The notes: generated by a model from the sequence alone, not told the origin. A DNA stretch of 64,000 nucleotides from Microbulbifer sp. YPW16 (GCF_021290385.1 NZ_CP089928.1:914501-978500), one strand, 5' to 3'; positions 22,082-32,117 are shown, counted from the first letter of the stretch. A program made the numbers and translations.

Positions 22082-24628
22082 ATGTTCCGTTTACGGGCTT
22101 TGGTTGTCCTGGTTGCGCTCGTCCTGTCCGGCTGCATATTCGATTCGGACGACGACAACGGCCGCCCGCGCAATAATGATGCCGATGGCGATGGCATCAT
22201 CGACCTGCAGGACAACTGCCCCGCAACCCCCAACCCCGACCAGGCCGACTTCAATGGCGATGGTGACGGCGACGCCTGTGGTCCCCCGCCATCAGCCAGT
22301 CCACCGACAACACCGGAACCCGCACCGCCACAGGACACCGACAACGACTCGGTTCAGGACGATGCCGATAACTGCCCGGATACCCACAACCCCAGCCAGG
22401 CCGACCAGGATCGAGACGGCATCGGCGACTCCTGCGATCGTGACCTCGATGGCGACGGGGTCAATAACGACGTCGACAATTGCCCACTGAACCCCAACCG
22501 CGAGCCCGCCAGTATTCCCGATATTGTGCAGCTGGACCTGGACGAGGATGGTATCGGCGATGTGTGCGACAACGATCGCGACGGCGACGGTTTTACCAAC
22601 GCCCTCGACAACTGCCCTGACAACACCAACGACCTACAGGGAGACAGCGATGGCGACGGCATCGGCGACCCCTGTGATGAGGAAGTCGACTCGGACCTGG
22701 ACGGGGTCCCGGATCCGCTGGATAACTGCCCCGATCGTCCCAACGAATTCCAGGCCGACCTGGATGGTGACGGCTTCGGCAATCCCTGTGACAACGATGA
22801 CGACGGCGATGGGATCCGCGACAGCAGCGACAATTGTCCCCTGCGCGCCAATACAGACCAGTCCGACCGCGATGGTGACGGCCTGGGGGATCGCTGTGAT
22901 CTGGATGATGACGGCGACAGCATCGATGATATCGACGATAACTGCCCGGTTCAGGCAAACGCCGACCAGGCCGACCTCGACAATGACCTGGTGGGCGACA
23001 CCTGCGACCGCGACCGGGATGGCGACAGTGTGGCCAACGACAATGACAACTGCCCGGGCCTTGCCAACCCCGACCAGGCCGACAGTAATGCAGACGGCGT
23101 TGGTGACCTCTGTGGCGCTTCTCCTCCCGGCGACGGTCCCGATCTCTGCCCCGGTAGCGACCTCGCCAATCCGCCGGACCCGGACAGGGACGGTTTCGGC
23201 AACAGCTGCGACCCGGATGACGACAATGACACCTTTCCCGACAGCGATGACAACTGTCCGCTGGTGATCAACCCCGACCAGCGCGACACGGACGCTGATG
23301 GCCTTGGCGACGCCTGCGACAGGGATGACGACAGCGATGGCCGGGAGGACGGCAACGACAACTGCCCCCTTCTTGCCAATAACAGCCAGGCAGACGATGA
23401 CGGCGATGGTCGCGGCAATCCCTGCGACCCCACGCCGCAGGGCCTGGACCGGGATGAGGATGGCATCGCAGACAGTGAGGACAACTGTCCCGACACAACC
23501 AATCCCGGCCAGGAAGACAGCGACCGGGACGGCATTGGCAATGCCTGTGCAGCACCGACCCCGGACCGCGATGATGACACGGTGCTGGATTCAGAGGACA
23601 ACTGCCCCGATATCCCGAACCCGCAACAGGAAGATGACGACAACGACGGGATCGGGGATGCCTGCGAGGAAGTCCGGCCGGATGCGGACCGCGACGGTAT
23701 CCGCGACGACCGCGACAACTGCCCGGACATCGCCAATGGAGCGCAGTCCGATATCGACCTGGACGGCCGTGGGGATGCCTGCGATAACGACCTTGATAGC
23801 GATGGGGTTGCCAACGGCACCGACAACTGCCCGTTTACCGCCAACGCGGACCAGCTCGACGATGACGACGACGGCGACGGCAACCTCTGCGAAACCGACC
23901 GGGACGGGGACGGCATTCCGGATTCGGCGGACAATTGCCCGGACATTCCCAATGCCGACGGCGCCGACCGCGACAATGACGGCATCGGTGACCTATGCGA
24001 TGCCGACCTCGACGGCGATGGCGTGGGGAATACCTCCGATAACTGCCCGCTCCAGGCCAATACCGGGCAGGAAGATATTGATGATGATGGCCTGGGGGAC
24101 GTATGCGACACCAATGAACCGGTCTCCTGTGGCGACCGGGATGGGTTCAGGGCGCTCTCCGGTTTCGATACCGACTTCACCGTGGGTTCAGGTCCCGACT
24201 GCCCCCTGTGCCCGGTATTCACCCCGGAAAACGTTCCCGATGATTTCTTTGCCAATGCCGGGCGCCTGGCGGTACCCATAGACTCGGCGGGCAGCGCTTT
24301 TATCCGGATAGTGGATACCAATGAGGCGTATACGGGACCTTTCAGGGCCGGCTTTATCCTCGAGTCCGCCACCCTGCACCTTGATCGCATAATCCTCGAA
24401 GGCCTCACCCTGCGGACATTACTCGACGGGGTGGACACCGGCGAGCGTGCTCACGGCCGGGAGCTGCTGGTGTTCAGGCTACAGGGTGAGTCCGGTTTTC
24501 GCCGCCTGGTAACATTCAAAACCGACGCGGATTTCGATGCTGTCGAGGTTCGACTCGACGGCCTGCCATATTCTGTAAACCAATTAGACATTTACCTGCC
24601 GTGCCTGGCCCCAGTCCCACCTCCATGA
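22082..24628 (+). CDS. thrombospondin type 3 repeat lipoprotein (first paralogue)
   Basis: An 848-residue secreted lipoprotein. The signal peptide ends VALVLSGC (Cys18), and the next residue Ile suggests outer-membrane sorting. Residues about 31-680 hold roughly 17 thrombospondin type 3 repeats of about 36 residues (consensus DNCP.x.ANPDQADxDGDG, then IGDxCD). Each repeat is rich in Asp positioned to bind calcium and has two cysteines. Repeat 3 carries an insertion and the ninth is degenerate (DLCPGSDL). Residues 683-848 form a non-repetitive domain with CxxC and a final Cys, also found in the downstream paralogue at 25078. Likely a rigid, calcium-stiffened surface stalk; binding partner unknown. 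The repeat-rich DNA also keeps long false frames open on both strands. Confidence 0.88.
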   Translation: MFRLRALVVLVALVLSGCIFDSDDDNGRPRNNDADGDGIIDLQDNCPATPNPDQADFNGDGDGDACGPPPSASPPTTPEPAPPQDTDNDSVQDDADNCPDTHNPSQADQDRDGIGDSCDRDLDGDGVNNDVDNCPLNPNREPASIPDIVQLDLDEDGIGDVCDNDRDGDGFTNALDNCPDNTNDLQGDSDGDGIGDPCDEEVDSDLDGVPDPLDNCPDRPNEFQADLDGDGFGNPCDNDDDGDGIRDSSDNCPLRANTDQSDRDGDGLGDRCDLDDDGDSIDDIDDNCPVQANADQADLDNDLVGDTCDRDRDGDSVANDNDNCPGLANPDQADSNADGVGDLCGASPPGDGPDLCPGSDLANPPDPDRDGFGNSCDPDDDNDTFPDSDDNCPLVINPDQRDTDADGLGDACDRDDDSDGREDGNDNCPLLANNSQADDDGDGRGNPCDPTPQGLDRDEDGIADSEDNCPDTTNPGQEDSDRDGIGNACAAPTPDRDDDTVLDSEDNCPDIPNPQQEDDDNDGIGDACEEVRPDADRDGIRDDRDNCPDIANGAQSDIDLDGRGDACDNDLDSDGVANGTDNCPFTANADQLDDDDDGDGNLCETDRDGDGIPDSADNCPDIPNADGADRDNDGIGDLCDADLDGDGVGNTSDNCPLQANTGQEDIDDDGLGDVCDTNEPVSCGDRDGFRALSGFDTDFTVGSGPDCPLCPVFTPENVPDDFFANAGRLAVPIDSAGSAFIRIVDTNEAYTGPFRAGFILESATLHLDRIILEGLTLRTLLDGVDTGERAHGRELLVFRLQGESGFRRLVTFKTDADFDAVEVRLDGLPYSVNQLDIYLPCLAPVPPP

Positions 24629-25077
24629 CCGCAGGCGGATTGCTGTGCTATGCCCGCCTGGCCACAGGATCGAACACTGACCTGTCGCGAAACCGGCACA
24701 GCACTGAACGCCGCCCCGGCAACCGAACCGGCAGAGAAGTCAGGCGGCCAAACGAGGGGGCCAACCTGAAAGGCAGTTAACAACAAATAGTCATATCGCC
24801 AGGTTCAACACTCGTTAGCTTTGACGCCAACATATAGACACAATTCACACTTTAGATTAGAAAGCCATCACGCAATAAAGAAAAATTTTCTATAGGCAAA
24901 GGAAAGCCGCCGGGATCCAGATCCACCCGGCGGCGTGCCAGGGGCGACAGGGAAGTTGCTGTTCAGGCTGAAGTCACCAACCGTGCAGGGACGCCGGTTT
25001 GTGTGGTCCCGACCATTGCATCTACGCCAGATTCCCGCCCCGGGCAGACAACAAAAACCTGCTCCGGAGAAACCCGC
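24629..25077. other. 449-base gap between the two TSP3 genes
   Basis: No gene seen. About 24780-24905 is markedly A+T rich against the GC-rich surroundings and is the likely promoter region of the second TSP3 gene. It is followed by a stable hairpin (24906-24934) and a leader of about 140 bases. The nonamer CAGGGAAGT occurs both here (about 24948) and in the leader of the first TSP3 gene (about 22038), which may or may not be meaningful. Confidence 0.5.
24906..24934. promoter_or_regulatory. hairpin in the leader of the second TSP3 gene
   Basis: Arms GCCGCCGGG (24906-24914) and CCCGGCGGC (24926-24934) enclose an 11-base loop. There is no T-run on the plus strand, so termination of the upstream gene is doubtful. 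It may be a leader structure or a weak minus-strand terminator. No riboswitch class could be matched. Confidence 0.3.
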
Positions 25078-28000
25078 ATGATGCGCTTCCCGATCTTTCT
25101 TCTCTTTGCATCGCTCACCCTTCTCTACGCCTGCACAGCGGATGAGAGCGGTCGCAGGGAGACAACCACCTTCAACAGCGCCTCCGCGGCCCCGCTGGAC
25201 ACCGATGGCGACGGCATCACGGACCAGGATGACAATTGTCCGGACATGGCTAATCCCGGCCAGGGCGATGCCGACGGCGATGGCAGCGGCGACGCCTGTG
25301 ACAGCGATCGGGATGGAGATGGTATAAACAACAGTGCCGATAACTGCCCTTCGACCGCCAATCCAGACCAGGCCGATGGTGACAGCGACGGTACCGGTGA
25401 TGCCTGCGACAACGATATCGACGGCGATACCGTCGGGAACAGTGCCGACAACTGCCCGCTGGTTGCGAACAGTGATCAGGATGACCTCGATGGCGATGGT
25501 ACCGGCGACAGCTGTGACAATGACACCGATGGTGATGAGGTCACCGACAGCCTGGATAACTGCCCCATGGCAGCAAATCCGGGCCAGGAGGACCAGGACA
25601 ACGACGGCATTGGCGATGCCTGTGATGCCGACAGTGATTCTGATGATGACGGCCTCGACGACGGCGCGGATAACTGCCCGGCCGTGGCCAACCCGGAGCA
25701 GGACGACACCGATGGCGACGGTACTGGTGATGCCTGTGACGAGGACGATGATGGCGACAGCGTCGACGATGGATCAGACAACTGCCCGGCCACGGCCAAC
25801 GAGGACCAGGCAGACCTGGACGGGGACGGCATTGGCGACGCCTGCGACAACGACCGCGATGGCGACAATACCCCCACCGCGCAGGACAACTGCCCTGATA
25901 CACCCAATCCCGGGCAGGAGGACACGGATAATGACTCCATTGGTGATGCCTGTGATGACTTCACCGACAGCGATGGTGATGGCATCGCCGAGGACAGCGA
26001 CAACTGCCCCGCCACCGCCAATCGCGATCAGGCCGATGCTGACGGCGACGGCACCGGTGATGCCTGCGACAGCGATACCGATGGCGACGGCACCGAGAAC
26101 AGCAGCGATAACTGCCCCCTGATTGCCAATGCAGACCAGCAGGACACAGATGGTGACGGCAACGGAGATGCCTGTGACGAAGACAGTGACAACGACGGTG
26201 TCGATGATGTGAACGATAACTGTCCGCTCAATGCCAATGCCGAGCAGACCGATGCGGACGGCGACGGAATCGGCGACAGCTGTGATGATGATGTCGACGG
26301 GGACAATGTCGACAATGACGCTGATAATTGCCCCTCTGTTGCCAACGAGGACCAACAGGACACCGATGGAGACGGGTTCGGTGATGCCTGCGACGACAAT
26401 ACCGACAGCGATTCAGATGGCGTACCTGACGAAGCCGATAACTGTCCCGAGGATGCCAATGCCGACCAGCAGGACCAGGACGACGATGGTATCGGTGATG
26501 CCTGTGATACCGACCGCGATGGCGACGGCGATGAAAATACCGGCGATAACTGCCCGGCGGTTGCCAATCCCTCACAGGCCGATACCGACAATGATGGTAT
26601 CGGCGATGCCTGTGACAGTGACGACGACAACGACTCGATCGCCGATGAGGACGACAATTGCCCCTATATTCCCAATTCCGACCAGGCCAATCGCGACGGC
26701 GACCAGTACGGCGATGCCTGTGACAGCGATGAGGACGGTGATGGGGTCGGTGATGACGTGGATAACTGTCCCGCACTCGCCAACGAAGAGCAGTTGAATA
26801 CCGACGGCGACGCGCAGGGCGATGCCTGTGACAGCGACGATGACAATGACGGTATCGAGGATGACACCGACAACTGTCCGCTGGTTGCCAATACAGAGCA
26901 GTCGGACCTGGACGGCGATGGCACCGGCGATGCCTGCGACGATGATCGCGATGGCGATGGCCTCCCCGACGACCGCGATAACTGCCCCGGTGAGGCAAAC
27001 CTCGACCAGGCTGACCAGGACGGCGACGGCATCGGCGACGCATGCGATGCGGACAGTGATACCGATAATGACGGCCTGGATGACGGCGAGGACAACTGCC
27101 CGGCGGAGCCCAATGCCGGCCAGGACGACCTCGATGGCGACGGTGTCGGCGATGCCTGCGACGCCGATGTCGATGGCGACGGCTTCACTAACGATGAGGA
27201 CAACTGCCCCATGACCGCCAATGACCAGGCGGATGCCGATGGGGACGGCCTCGGTGACGTCTGTGACGAAGACCTGGATGGCGATTCCGTCAACGACAGT
27301 GAAGACAATTGCCCGGTCGACTACAACCCGGACCAGTCGGACCAGGACGGTGACGGCCCGGGCGATGCCTGCGACCTGGACCGCGACGGCGACGGCGTGG
27401 ACAACGGGGACGACAATTGCCCGGCAGTGTCCAACCCGAACCAGCTCGACGCGGATGGCGATGGTATCGGGGATGCCTGTGACCCCGATGTGGACAACGA
27501 CGGGGTGGCCAACGAGGAGGACAATTGCCCGCAGACTGCCAACCCAGAGCAGGACGATTTCGACAATGATGGTATCGGCGATGCCTGCGACAACGGCCTT
27601 GCGGCCACCTGTGAGTCAGTCGGCGACTTCCAGCCGATTACCACCAGTGATTCCAAGCTGGCCCACGGCATTGTCACTCCCTGCCTGGAATGCTCGGTTA
27701 CCAGCCCTGGCCGGGTCACCAACGATGTGATCACCGATGCCGCGCGGATCGAGGTATCGGCTGGGGCCGGTGGCGGTGCCTATATCGATGTGACCAAGAC
27801 CACGGTGCTGTCCGGCAGGCATCGCATAGGCTTCCTGGTGGAGAAGCCTGCCTCTCTCCTGGACCTGGTGCTGCTGGAAACCGTACGCATCAGCACCATG
27901 CTTGGCGGCCAGCCCACCGGTGACAGCGGCACAGGCAGCTCTCTGGTGGTCTTCGATGTGGACGGTGCCGTGAACCAGCGCGTGATCACTATCAACTCGG

Positions 28001-28101
28001 TACAGCCTTTCGACCGGGTACGGCTGAGCCTTGGCAGCCTGCCCACCGAAGTGAACCAGCTGGATGTGTACATGGCTTGCCTGGCCCCGATCAACCGCTG
28101 A
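25078..28101 (+). CDS. thrombospondin type 3 repeat lipoprotein (second paralogue)
   Basis: A 1007-residue secreted lipoprotein with signal peptide ending LTLLYAC. Residues about 40-840 hold about 22 thrombospondin type 3 repeats, more regular than in the first paralogue, with period mostly 36 residues (108 bases), sometimes 38. Typical units read [20 protein letters not shown] then DACD. Residues 845-1007 form the shared C-terminal module: a Cys, then CLEC exactly 24 residues later as in the upstream paralogue's CPLC, and an ending [14 protein letters not shown] matching SVNQLDIYLPCLAP. The ATG pair at 25078/25081 has CGGAGA upstream; a GTG at 25003 would precede the signal peptide. Probably a long calcium-dependent surface rod made by duplication and repeat expansion. 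Confidence 0.88.
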   Translation: MMRFPIFLLFASLTLLYACTADESGRRETTTFNSASAAPLDTDGDGITDQDDNCPDMANPGQGDADGDGSGDACDSDRDGDGINNSADNCPSTANPDQADGDSDGTGDACDNDIDGDTVGNSADNCPLVANSDQDDLDGDGTGDSCDNDTDGDEVTDSLDNCPMAANPGQEDQDNDGIGDACDADSDSDDDGLDDGADNCPAVANPEQDDTDGDGTGDACDEDDDGDSVDDGSDNCPATANEDQADLDGDGIGDACDNDRDGDNTPTAQDNCPDTPNPGQEDTDNDSIGDACDDFTDSDGDGIAEDSDNCPATANRDQADADGDGTGDACDSDTDGDGTENSSDNCPLIANADQQDTDGDGNGDACDEDSDNDGVDDVNDNCPLNANAEQTDADGDGIGDSCDDDVDGDNVDNDADNCPSVANEDQQDTDGDGFGDACDDNTDSDSDGVPDEADNCPEDANADQQDQDDDGIGDACDTDRDGDGDENTGDNCPAVANPSQADTDNDGIGDACDSDDDNDSIADEDDNCPYIPNSDQANRDGDQYGDACDSDEDGDGVGDDVDNCPALANEEQLNTDGDAQGDACDSDDDNDGIEDDTDNCPLVANTEQSDLDGDGTGDACDDDRDGDGLPDDRDNCPGEANLDQADQDGDGIGDACDADSDTDNDGLDDGEDNCPAEPNAGQDDLDGDGVGDACDADVDGDGFTNDEDNCPMTANDQADADGDGLGDVCDEDLDGDSVNDSEDNCPVDYNPDQSDQDGDGPGDACDLDRDGDGVDNGDDNCPAVSNPNQLDADGDGIGDACDPDVDNDGVANEEDNCPQTANPEQDDFDNDGIGDACDNGLAATCESVGDFQPITTSDSKLAHGIVTPCLECSVTSPGRVTNDVITDAARIEVSAGAGGGAYIDVTKTTVLSGRHRIGFLVEKPASLLDLVLLETVRISTMLGGQPTGDSGTGSSLVVFDVDGAVNQRVITINSVQPFDRVRLSLGSLPTEVNQLDVYMACLAPINR

Positions 28102-28106
28102 TCGGC

Positions 28107-28145
28107 AACCGGCTCCCGGGCAGCAGCCGGGGGCCGGTTTTGTTT
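28107..28145 (+). terminator. intrinsic terminator after the second TSP3 gene
   Basis: Near-perfect arms AACCGGCTCCCGG (28107-28119) and CCGGGGGCCGGTT (28127-28139), followed by TTGTTT, six bases after the stop codon. Confidence 0.75.
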
Positions 28146-28261
28146 CGCTCACGTAGCGCCGCCAGTTCCCGCTGCGGTGGCCTTACCGGGGTACATCGGG
28201 CGTAGCGAAATACTTCGGAGCTTCCATCAAGGCAGCTGCAGCCCCGGGGTTGTCCGACCGC

Positions 28262-28295
28262 TGGTCGCGGCCATGGGCCGCTCCTACAGCAGGCG
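28262..28295. repeat. REP-like palindromic element
   Basis: GCGGCC-ATG-GGCCGC flanked by GCTCCTACAG resembles the extragenic palindromes (GTAGGAGCGGCC type on the other strand) scattered through many pseudomonads and relatives. It lies between convergent genes, as such elements usually do. Only one clear copy is seen in this window. Confidence 0.5.
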
Positions 28296-28304
28296 ATTAC
28301 AAAC

Positions 28305-28334
28305 AAAAAACCCGGCAGTGATGCCGGGTTTTTT
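28305..28334. terminator. bidirectional intrinsic terminator
   Basis: AAAAAACCCGGCA (28305-28317), loop GTGA, TGCCGGGTTTTTT (28322-28334). It ends the minus-strand M49 peptidase gene and could backstop the TSP3 gene. Confidence 0.92.
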
Positions 28335-28355
28335 GTGGGAGGGGTTTATGGGACC

Positions 28356-30053
28356 TTACTTCAGTCCCAGCACTTCCTTACCCTGGATAAAGGTGACGTC
28401 CACCGGGATATCCGCATCAGACAGGCGATCCAGGTCGGCCTGCAGCTCGGCGCCAACGACGCCCTTGCTGTCCAGCAGCTCCTTCGATTTCTCGTAGTCA
28501 CCGTCACCCTGGATGGTCAGGATCAGGTTGGACAGGCTGGTCATGGCTTCCTGCATCTTGTCGAAGTCCACACTGTACTGCCCGGTTTCCGGATCGCGGG
28601 TAAATGCGCCCTGCTCCTTGAAGTAATTGAAACGCATCATGTTGGCCTTGCCGTGGGCACTGGCGGCACCGAAGCGCACGCTGCGGAAGATACTGGCCAG
28701 GAAGGTGACGTAATTGTCCATCAGTTCCCCTTCCTCGATCTCGCCCTTCTCGTGCAGGCGCGTCACCATGTAGAGGCCAAGGATATCCGCCTTGCCCTCT
28801 TCCAGCGCCGACGAGGTTTCCTTCAGCGCCTGGCGCACATTGCTACCATCGGTCACGGTTTTCTTGATCCCCAGTCCATGTGCCACCTCGTGGAACATGG
28901 TATTGGAGAAGAAAGCCGGGAAAGTGATGTGCTGGCGCTGGTCCTCGGCGATCAGTACTTCACTGATGGGTACCAGGATCTTGTCGAACTTGGCGCGCAT
29001 GGCGTTTTTCAACTGCAGGCGGCGGGTGCCCTTGGCCAGCTGGACCTCTTCATCATTGGGCAGGTTGATGGCGATGGTCTTGGAACCCGCATTGCTGTGG
29101 CCGGCGTAAAAGACTACATCGTAGGCGTTCAGGTCGGAATCGGTGCCCGGCACCTCGGACTTGTACTTGTCATCCACCGGCAGGCCCTTTTGCAACTCGG
29201 GCAGGAAGGCGGCGAACTTGGCCAGCTTCTCACTCCACTCCATGTCCTTCAGCAGGACGTAGGACTCGTACGCGGTGCGGTAGGCGAACAACTGGTCCTC
29301 GTAGTTCTCGATCGGGCCGATCACCACGTCGATTTCATTGTCCTTCATGTCCATCCAGGCCATATCGCTGGGACGGAAATCGTCAGACAGCAGCGCGTCG
29401 GCGCGCATGCTCAGGTAATTGGCAAACTGCTCGTCCTCGGCCAGCTCGGACGCCTGGCGCAGGATTTCCGCAGCCTTCTCCAGGTCACTCTTGTAGGCCT
29501 CGCTGTAAGGCACCAGCTTCAGGTTGCCATCCTGGTCGCGGCGTACCAGGGAGTAGAGGCCATCCTTACCCGGCTGCTGCCACTGCTCGAACTCCTTCTT
29601 GGTCATGTCTTCCGGATAGAACTCGGCACCGGGCGGCTTGGGGCCGTAGCCATCGATGAATGGCTCGTTGTTGTTGAGCCGGTCCCAGGGACCGTAGTTG
29701 ATCCGTGCAAACTCGCGCTTGGCGCTGTCCTCGATGCCCGGTAGCAACTCTTCTGCGGGACCAAATGACTGCAGCCAGAAGAGACGATCCATGATCTGGC
29801 TGGCATCGATCAGCAGGCCGATCATCTGCCGCTGGTCGTCCGAGAGGTCGGACAGGTCCGCGTTCAGCTCAACCGGAACATAGATATCAAAGCGGCCATT
29901 GGCTTCGGCAGCTTCCTGCTCGGAGGGCTCCGCCTGGGTCTGTTCGACCGCAGTACCGGTCTCCTCGATTACCTCGGTCTGCTCCCCGCGGGGGGAGCAG
30001 GCGCTCATGACAGCCAGCGCCAGTAGCGCGGTGGCAAATTTTGCAGTCTTCAT
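28356..30053 (-). CDS. M49-like zinc dipeptidyl peptidase lipoprotein
   Basis: A 565-residue lipoprotein with signal peptide ending AVMSACSP and an acidic, Glu/Gln-rich spacer. It resembles the dipeptidyl peptidase III (M49) family: a zinc site HEVAHGLG (His388, Glu389, His392) and a downstream EEGKADILGLY supplying the third ligand. Most M49 enzymes have a six-residue HExxGH site; here it is the five-residue HExxH form. Other M49-like features are FYAGHSNAGSKTIAINLPND and RFGAASAHGKANMMRFNYF. It probably trims peptides in the periplasm or at the outer membrane. The ATG has AGAGG upstream. Peptidase activity is inferred. Confidence 0.82.
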   Translation of the reverse strand: MKTAKFATALLALAVMSACSPRGEQTEVIEETGTAVEQTQAEPSEQEAAEANGRFDIYVPVELNADLSDLSDDQRQMIGLLIDASQIMDRLFWLQSFGPAEELLPGIEDSAKREFARINYGPWDRLNNNEPFIDGYGPKPPGAEFYPEDMTKKEFEQWQQPGKDGLYSLVRRDQDGNLKLVPYSEAYKSDLEKAAEILRQASELAEDEQFANYLSMRADALLSDDFRPSDMAWMDMKDNEIDVVIGPIENYEDQLFAYRTAYESYVLLKDMEWSEKLAKFAAFLPELQKGLPVDDKYKSEVPGTDSDLNAYDVVFYAGHSNAGSKTIAINLPNDEEVQLAKGTRRLQLKNAMRAKFDKILVPISEVLIAEDQRQHITFPAFFSNTMFHEVAHGLGIKKTVTDGSNVRQALKETSSALEEGKADILGLYMVTRLHEKGEIEEGELMDNYVTFLASIFRSVRFGAASAHGKANMMRFNYFKEQGAFTRDPETGQYSVDFDKMQEAMTSLSNLILTIQGDGDYEKSKELLDSKGVVGAELQADLDRLSDADIPVDVTFIQGKEVLGLK

Positions 30054-30138
30054 ATGGGCCTCTGCCTATCGTTATCTTTGCAACGGCTCGCAACATTAGA
30101 GCGGTGCGGCCCAATTATCAAGAATGTGGCCGCAGGGT

Positions 30139-31971
30139 TCAGTGGTCCCGGGACACACTGTTCAATTCCTGATCAACCACAGCACCTTCCTCGCCCTGCT
30201 CCTGTTGCATACGCCAGAGGGCAGCATAGTGGCCCGCCTGTCGCAGCAGCTGCTCGTGGCTGCCTTGCTCCACGATACGCCCCTCGTCCAGGACCAGGAC
30301 CACGTCCGCATCCACCACTGTGGACAGGCGATGGGCAATCACCAGGGTGGTCTGTTCCCGGGCCACCTGCCGCAGTGCCTCCAGGATGCCTCGCTCTGAG
30401 CGGCTGTCCAGGGAGGAGGTGGCTTCGTCGAAGACCATGATTGGTGGGTGTTTGAGCAGGGCCCGGGCAATCGCCACCCGCTGGCGTTCGCCACCGGAGA
30501 GTTTCAGCCCCCGCTCCCCCACCAGGGTGTTGGCGCCCTCCGGCAACTGGCTGATGAAACCGTAGAGCTGGGCGTGCCGGATGGCTTCGAGCACTTCATC
30601 ATCGCTGGCATCGACACGGCCGTAGCGGACATTCTCCAGCAGTGACTGGTTGAAGAGCACGGTATCCTGCGGCACCACGCCGATGGCGCGACGCAGGGAA
30701 GCCTGACTGACGGTACGAATGTCCTGCCCGTCGACCAGGATCCGCCCGGCAGAGGCATCGTAGAAACGGAACAGTAACTTGAACAGGGTCGACTTGCCGG
30801 CGCCGCTGGCACCGACAATGGCAACTTTCTGGCCCGGCTTCACGGTAAAAGTGATTCCATTGAGGATTTCCCGGTCCGGGCGGTAGCCAAACCGGACAGC
30901 CTCAAATTCCACCTGGCCCTCCGTTACCTGCAGTTCGCCTGCCCCGGGCATATCCTTCACCCCTGGCGCCACCTCCAGCAACGAGAACATTTTCTCGATA
31001 TTGGCCAGGGAGCCCTTCATTTCCCGGTAGACAAAGCCGAGGAAGTTGAGCGGGATAAAAATCTGCATCATAAAGGCATTGATCAGCACAAAGTCGCCAA
31101 TGGTCATTTGCCCCTGGGTGACCCGCGCAGCGGCCAGCACCATCGCTGCGGTCATTGCGGTGGCGATAATCACTGCCTGGCCGGCGTTGAGCCCGAAAAG
31201 GGACAGCCGGTTCTTGCGCCGCGCCTGCTCCCACTGGGCCAGTTCCACGTCGTAGTGGCCAGCCTCGTACAGCTCATTGCCGAAATACTTCACCGTCTCA
31301 TAGTTCAGCAGGCTGTCCACGGAACGGCTGCTGCTGCGGGATTCAGCCTCATTCAGCTCACGCACAAAACGCGTCCGCCATTCAGTGGCCACTACCGAGA
31401 ACCCGATGTAAACCACCACCGCACCCAGTACCAGCAGCGCAAACACGCCGCTGTAATTCCACCACAACAGCACTGCCACCATGCCGATTTCCAGCAGGGT
31501 CGGGACAATGTTGAAGACCATGAAGCGCATCAGGAAACCGATACCGGAAATGCCGCGCTCGATATCCCGCGACAGGCCCCCGGTGCGGCGGTTGAGGTGA
31601 AAGTCCAGGTCGAGGCGGTGCAGGTGCTGGAAGACCTCAAGCCCGATACGCCGCTGGGCGCGCTCGGTGACCCGGCCGAAAATGGTATCCCGCAGCTCGC
31701 CAAACAGCACACTGGAAAAGCGTACCGCGCCGTAGGCCAGCAACAGCCCCAGTGGCAACGCGATCGCGGCAGCCGCACCACCGGCGGCATCCAGGTCGTC
31801 GACGATATGCTTGAGGATAAAAGGCAGCCCCACACTCGCCAGCTTGGCGCCCACCAGGCACAGCAGCGCAAGCACCACCGCGCGGCGGAATTCCAGCAGG
31901 TAGGGAAACAGGGTTTTCAGCGCGCCCCAGTGCACATCTTCCAGGGCGACCGCGGACTTGGGTCTGGGCAT
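30139..31971 (-). CDS. Atm1-like ABC exporter (fused membrane and ATPase domains)
   Basis: A 610-residue half-transporter that should work as a homodimer in the inner membrane. The N-terminal half is a six-helix exporter domain (RRTGGLSRDIERGISGIGFL; SLLNYETVKYFGNE is characteristic of the Atm1/ABCB7 branch). The C-terminal ATPase has Walker A GASGAGKST, signature LSGGERQRVAIARALL, Walker B IMVFDEATSSLDS and H-loop IAHRLSTV. Atm1-type relatives export glutathione-linked sulfur or metal conjugates, so a role in metal or thiol homeostasis is likely but not proven. The ATG at 31971 was chosen; a TTG at 32067 would add 32 residues of low-complexity sequence. Confidence 0.88.
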   Translation of the reverse strand: MPRPKSAVALEDVHWGALKTLFPYLLEFRRAVVLALLCLVGAKLASVGLPFILKHIVDDLDAAGGAAAAIALPLGLLLAYGAVRFSSVLFGELRDTIFGRVTERAQRRIGLEVFQHLHRLDLDFHLNRRTGGLSRDIERGISGIGFLMRFMVFNIVPTLLEIGMVAVLLWWNYSGVFALLVLGAVVVYIGFSVVATEWRTRFVRELNEAESRSSSRSVDSLLNYETVKYFGNELYEAGHYDVELAQWEQARRKNRLSLFGLNAGQAVIIATAMTAAMVLAAARVTQGQMTIGDFVLINAFMMQIFIPLNFLGFVYREMKGSLANIEKMFSLLEVAPGVKDMPGAGELQVTEGQVEFEAVRFGYRPDREILNGITFTVKPGQKVAIVGASGAGKSTLFKLLFRFYDASAGRILVDGQDIRTVSQASLRRAIGVVPQDTVLFNQSLLENVRYGRVDASDDEVLEAIRHAQLYGFISQLPEGANTLVGERGLKLSGGERQRVAIARALLKHPPIMVFDEATSSLDSRSERGILEALRQVAREQTTLVIAHRLSTVVDADVVLVLDEGRIVEQGSHEQLLRQAGHYAALWRMQQEQGEEGAVVDQELNSVSRDH

Positions 31972-32117
31972 AGTAAAACTCGGGAGAAACCGGCCCACAG
32001 TATACGGCCCGGAATCGCTGGCTGCAGCCGCCGCGGAAGCTGGCCCGCCGGGTTCCGGCAGGCTCAAGAAGCACCGTTCGCCCGCCTGGGGGCTCCCGCG
32101 GCTCCGGGAGGATTAAG

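Noticed and set aside
22951-24438. Long minus-strand open frames across the TSP3 genes (also 25.1-27.7 kb)
   Set aside because: They encode Ser/Pro/Gln-rich repeats that are the exact complement of the Asp-rich TSP3 repeats. The regular 108-base repeat keeps several frames open; no start site or family supports them.
24906-24934. A c-di-GMP-type riboswitch in the second TSP3 leader
   Set aside because: A GGCAAAGGAAAGCC stretch recalls parts of the GEMM consensus, but the order of helices and the conserved GGGACGCAAAGCC block are absent.
25195-27600. CRISPR-like or satellite DNA array suggested by a regular 108-base period
   Set aside because: The period is a whole number of codons, the units are degenerate at DNA level but conserved as protein, and there are no unique spacers of constant length.
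28335-29744. 469-codon plus-strand frame over the M49 peptidase
   Set aside because: Shadow of the minus-strand lipoprotein gene, which has signal peptide, zinc motif and ribosome site.
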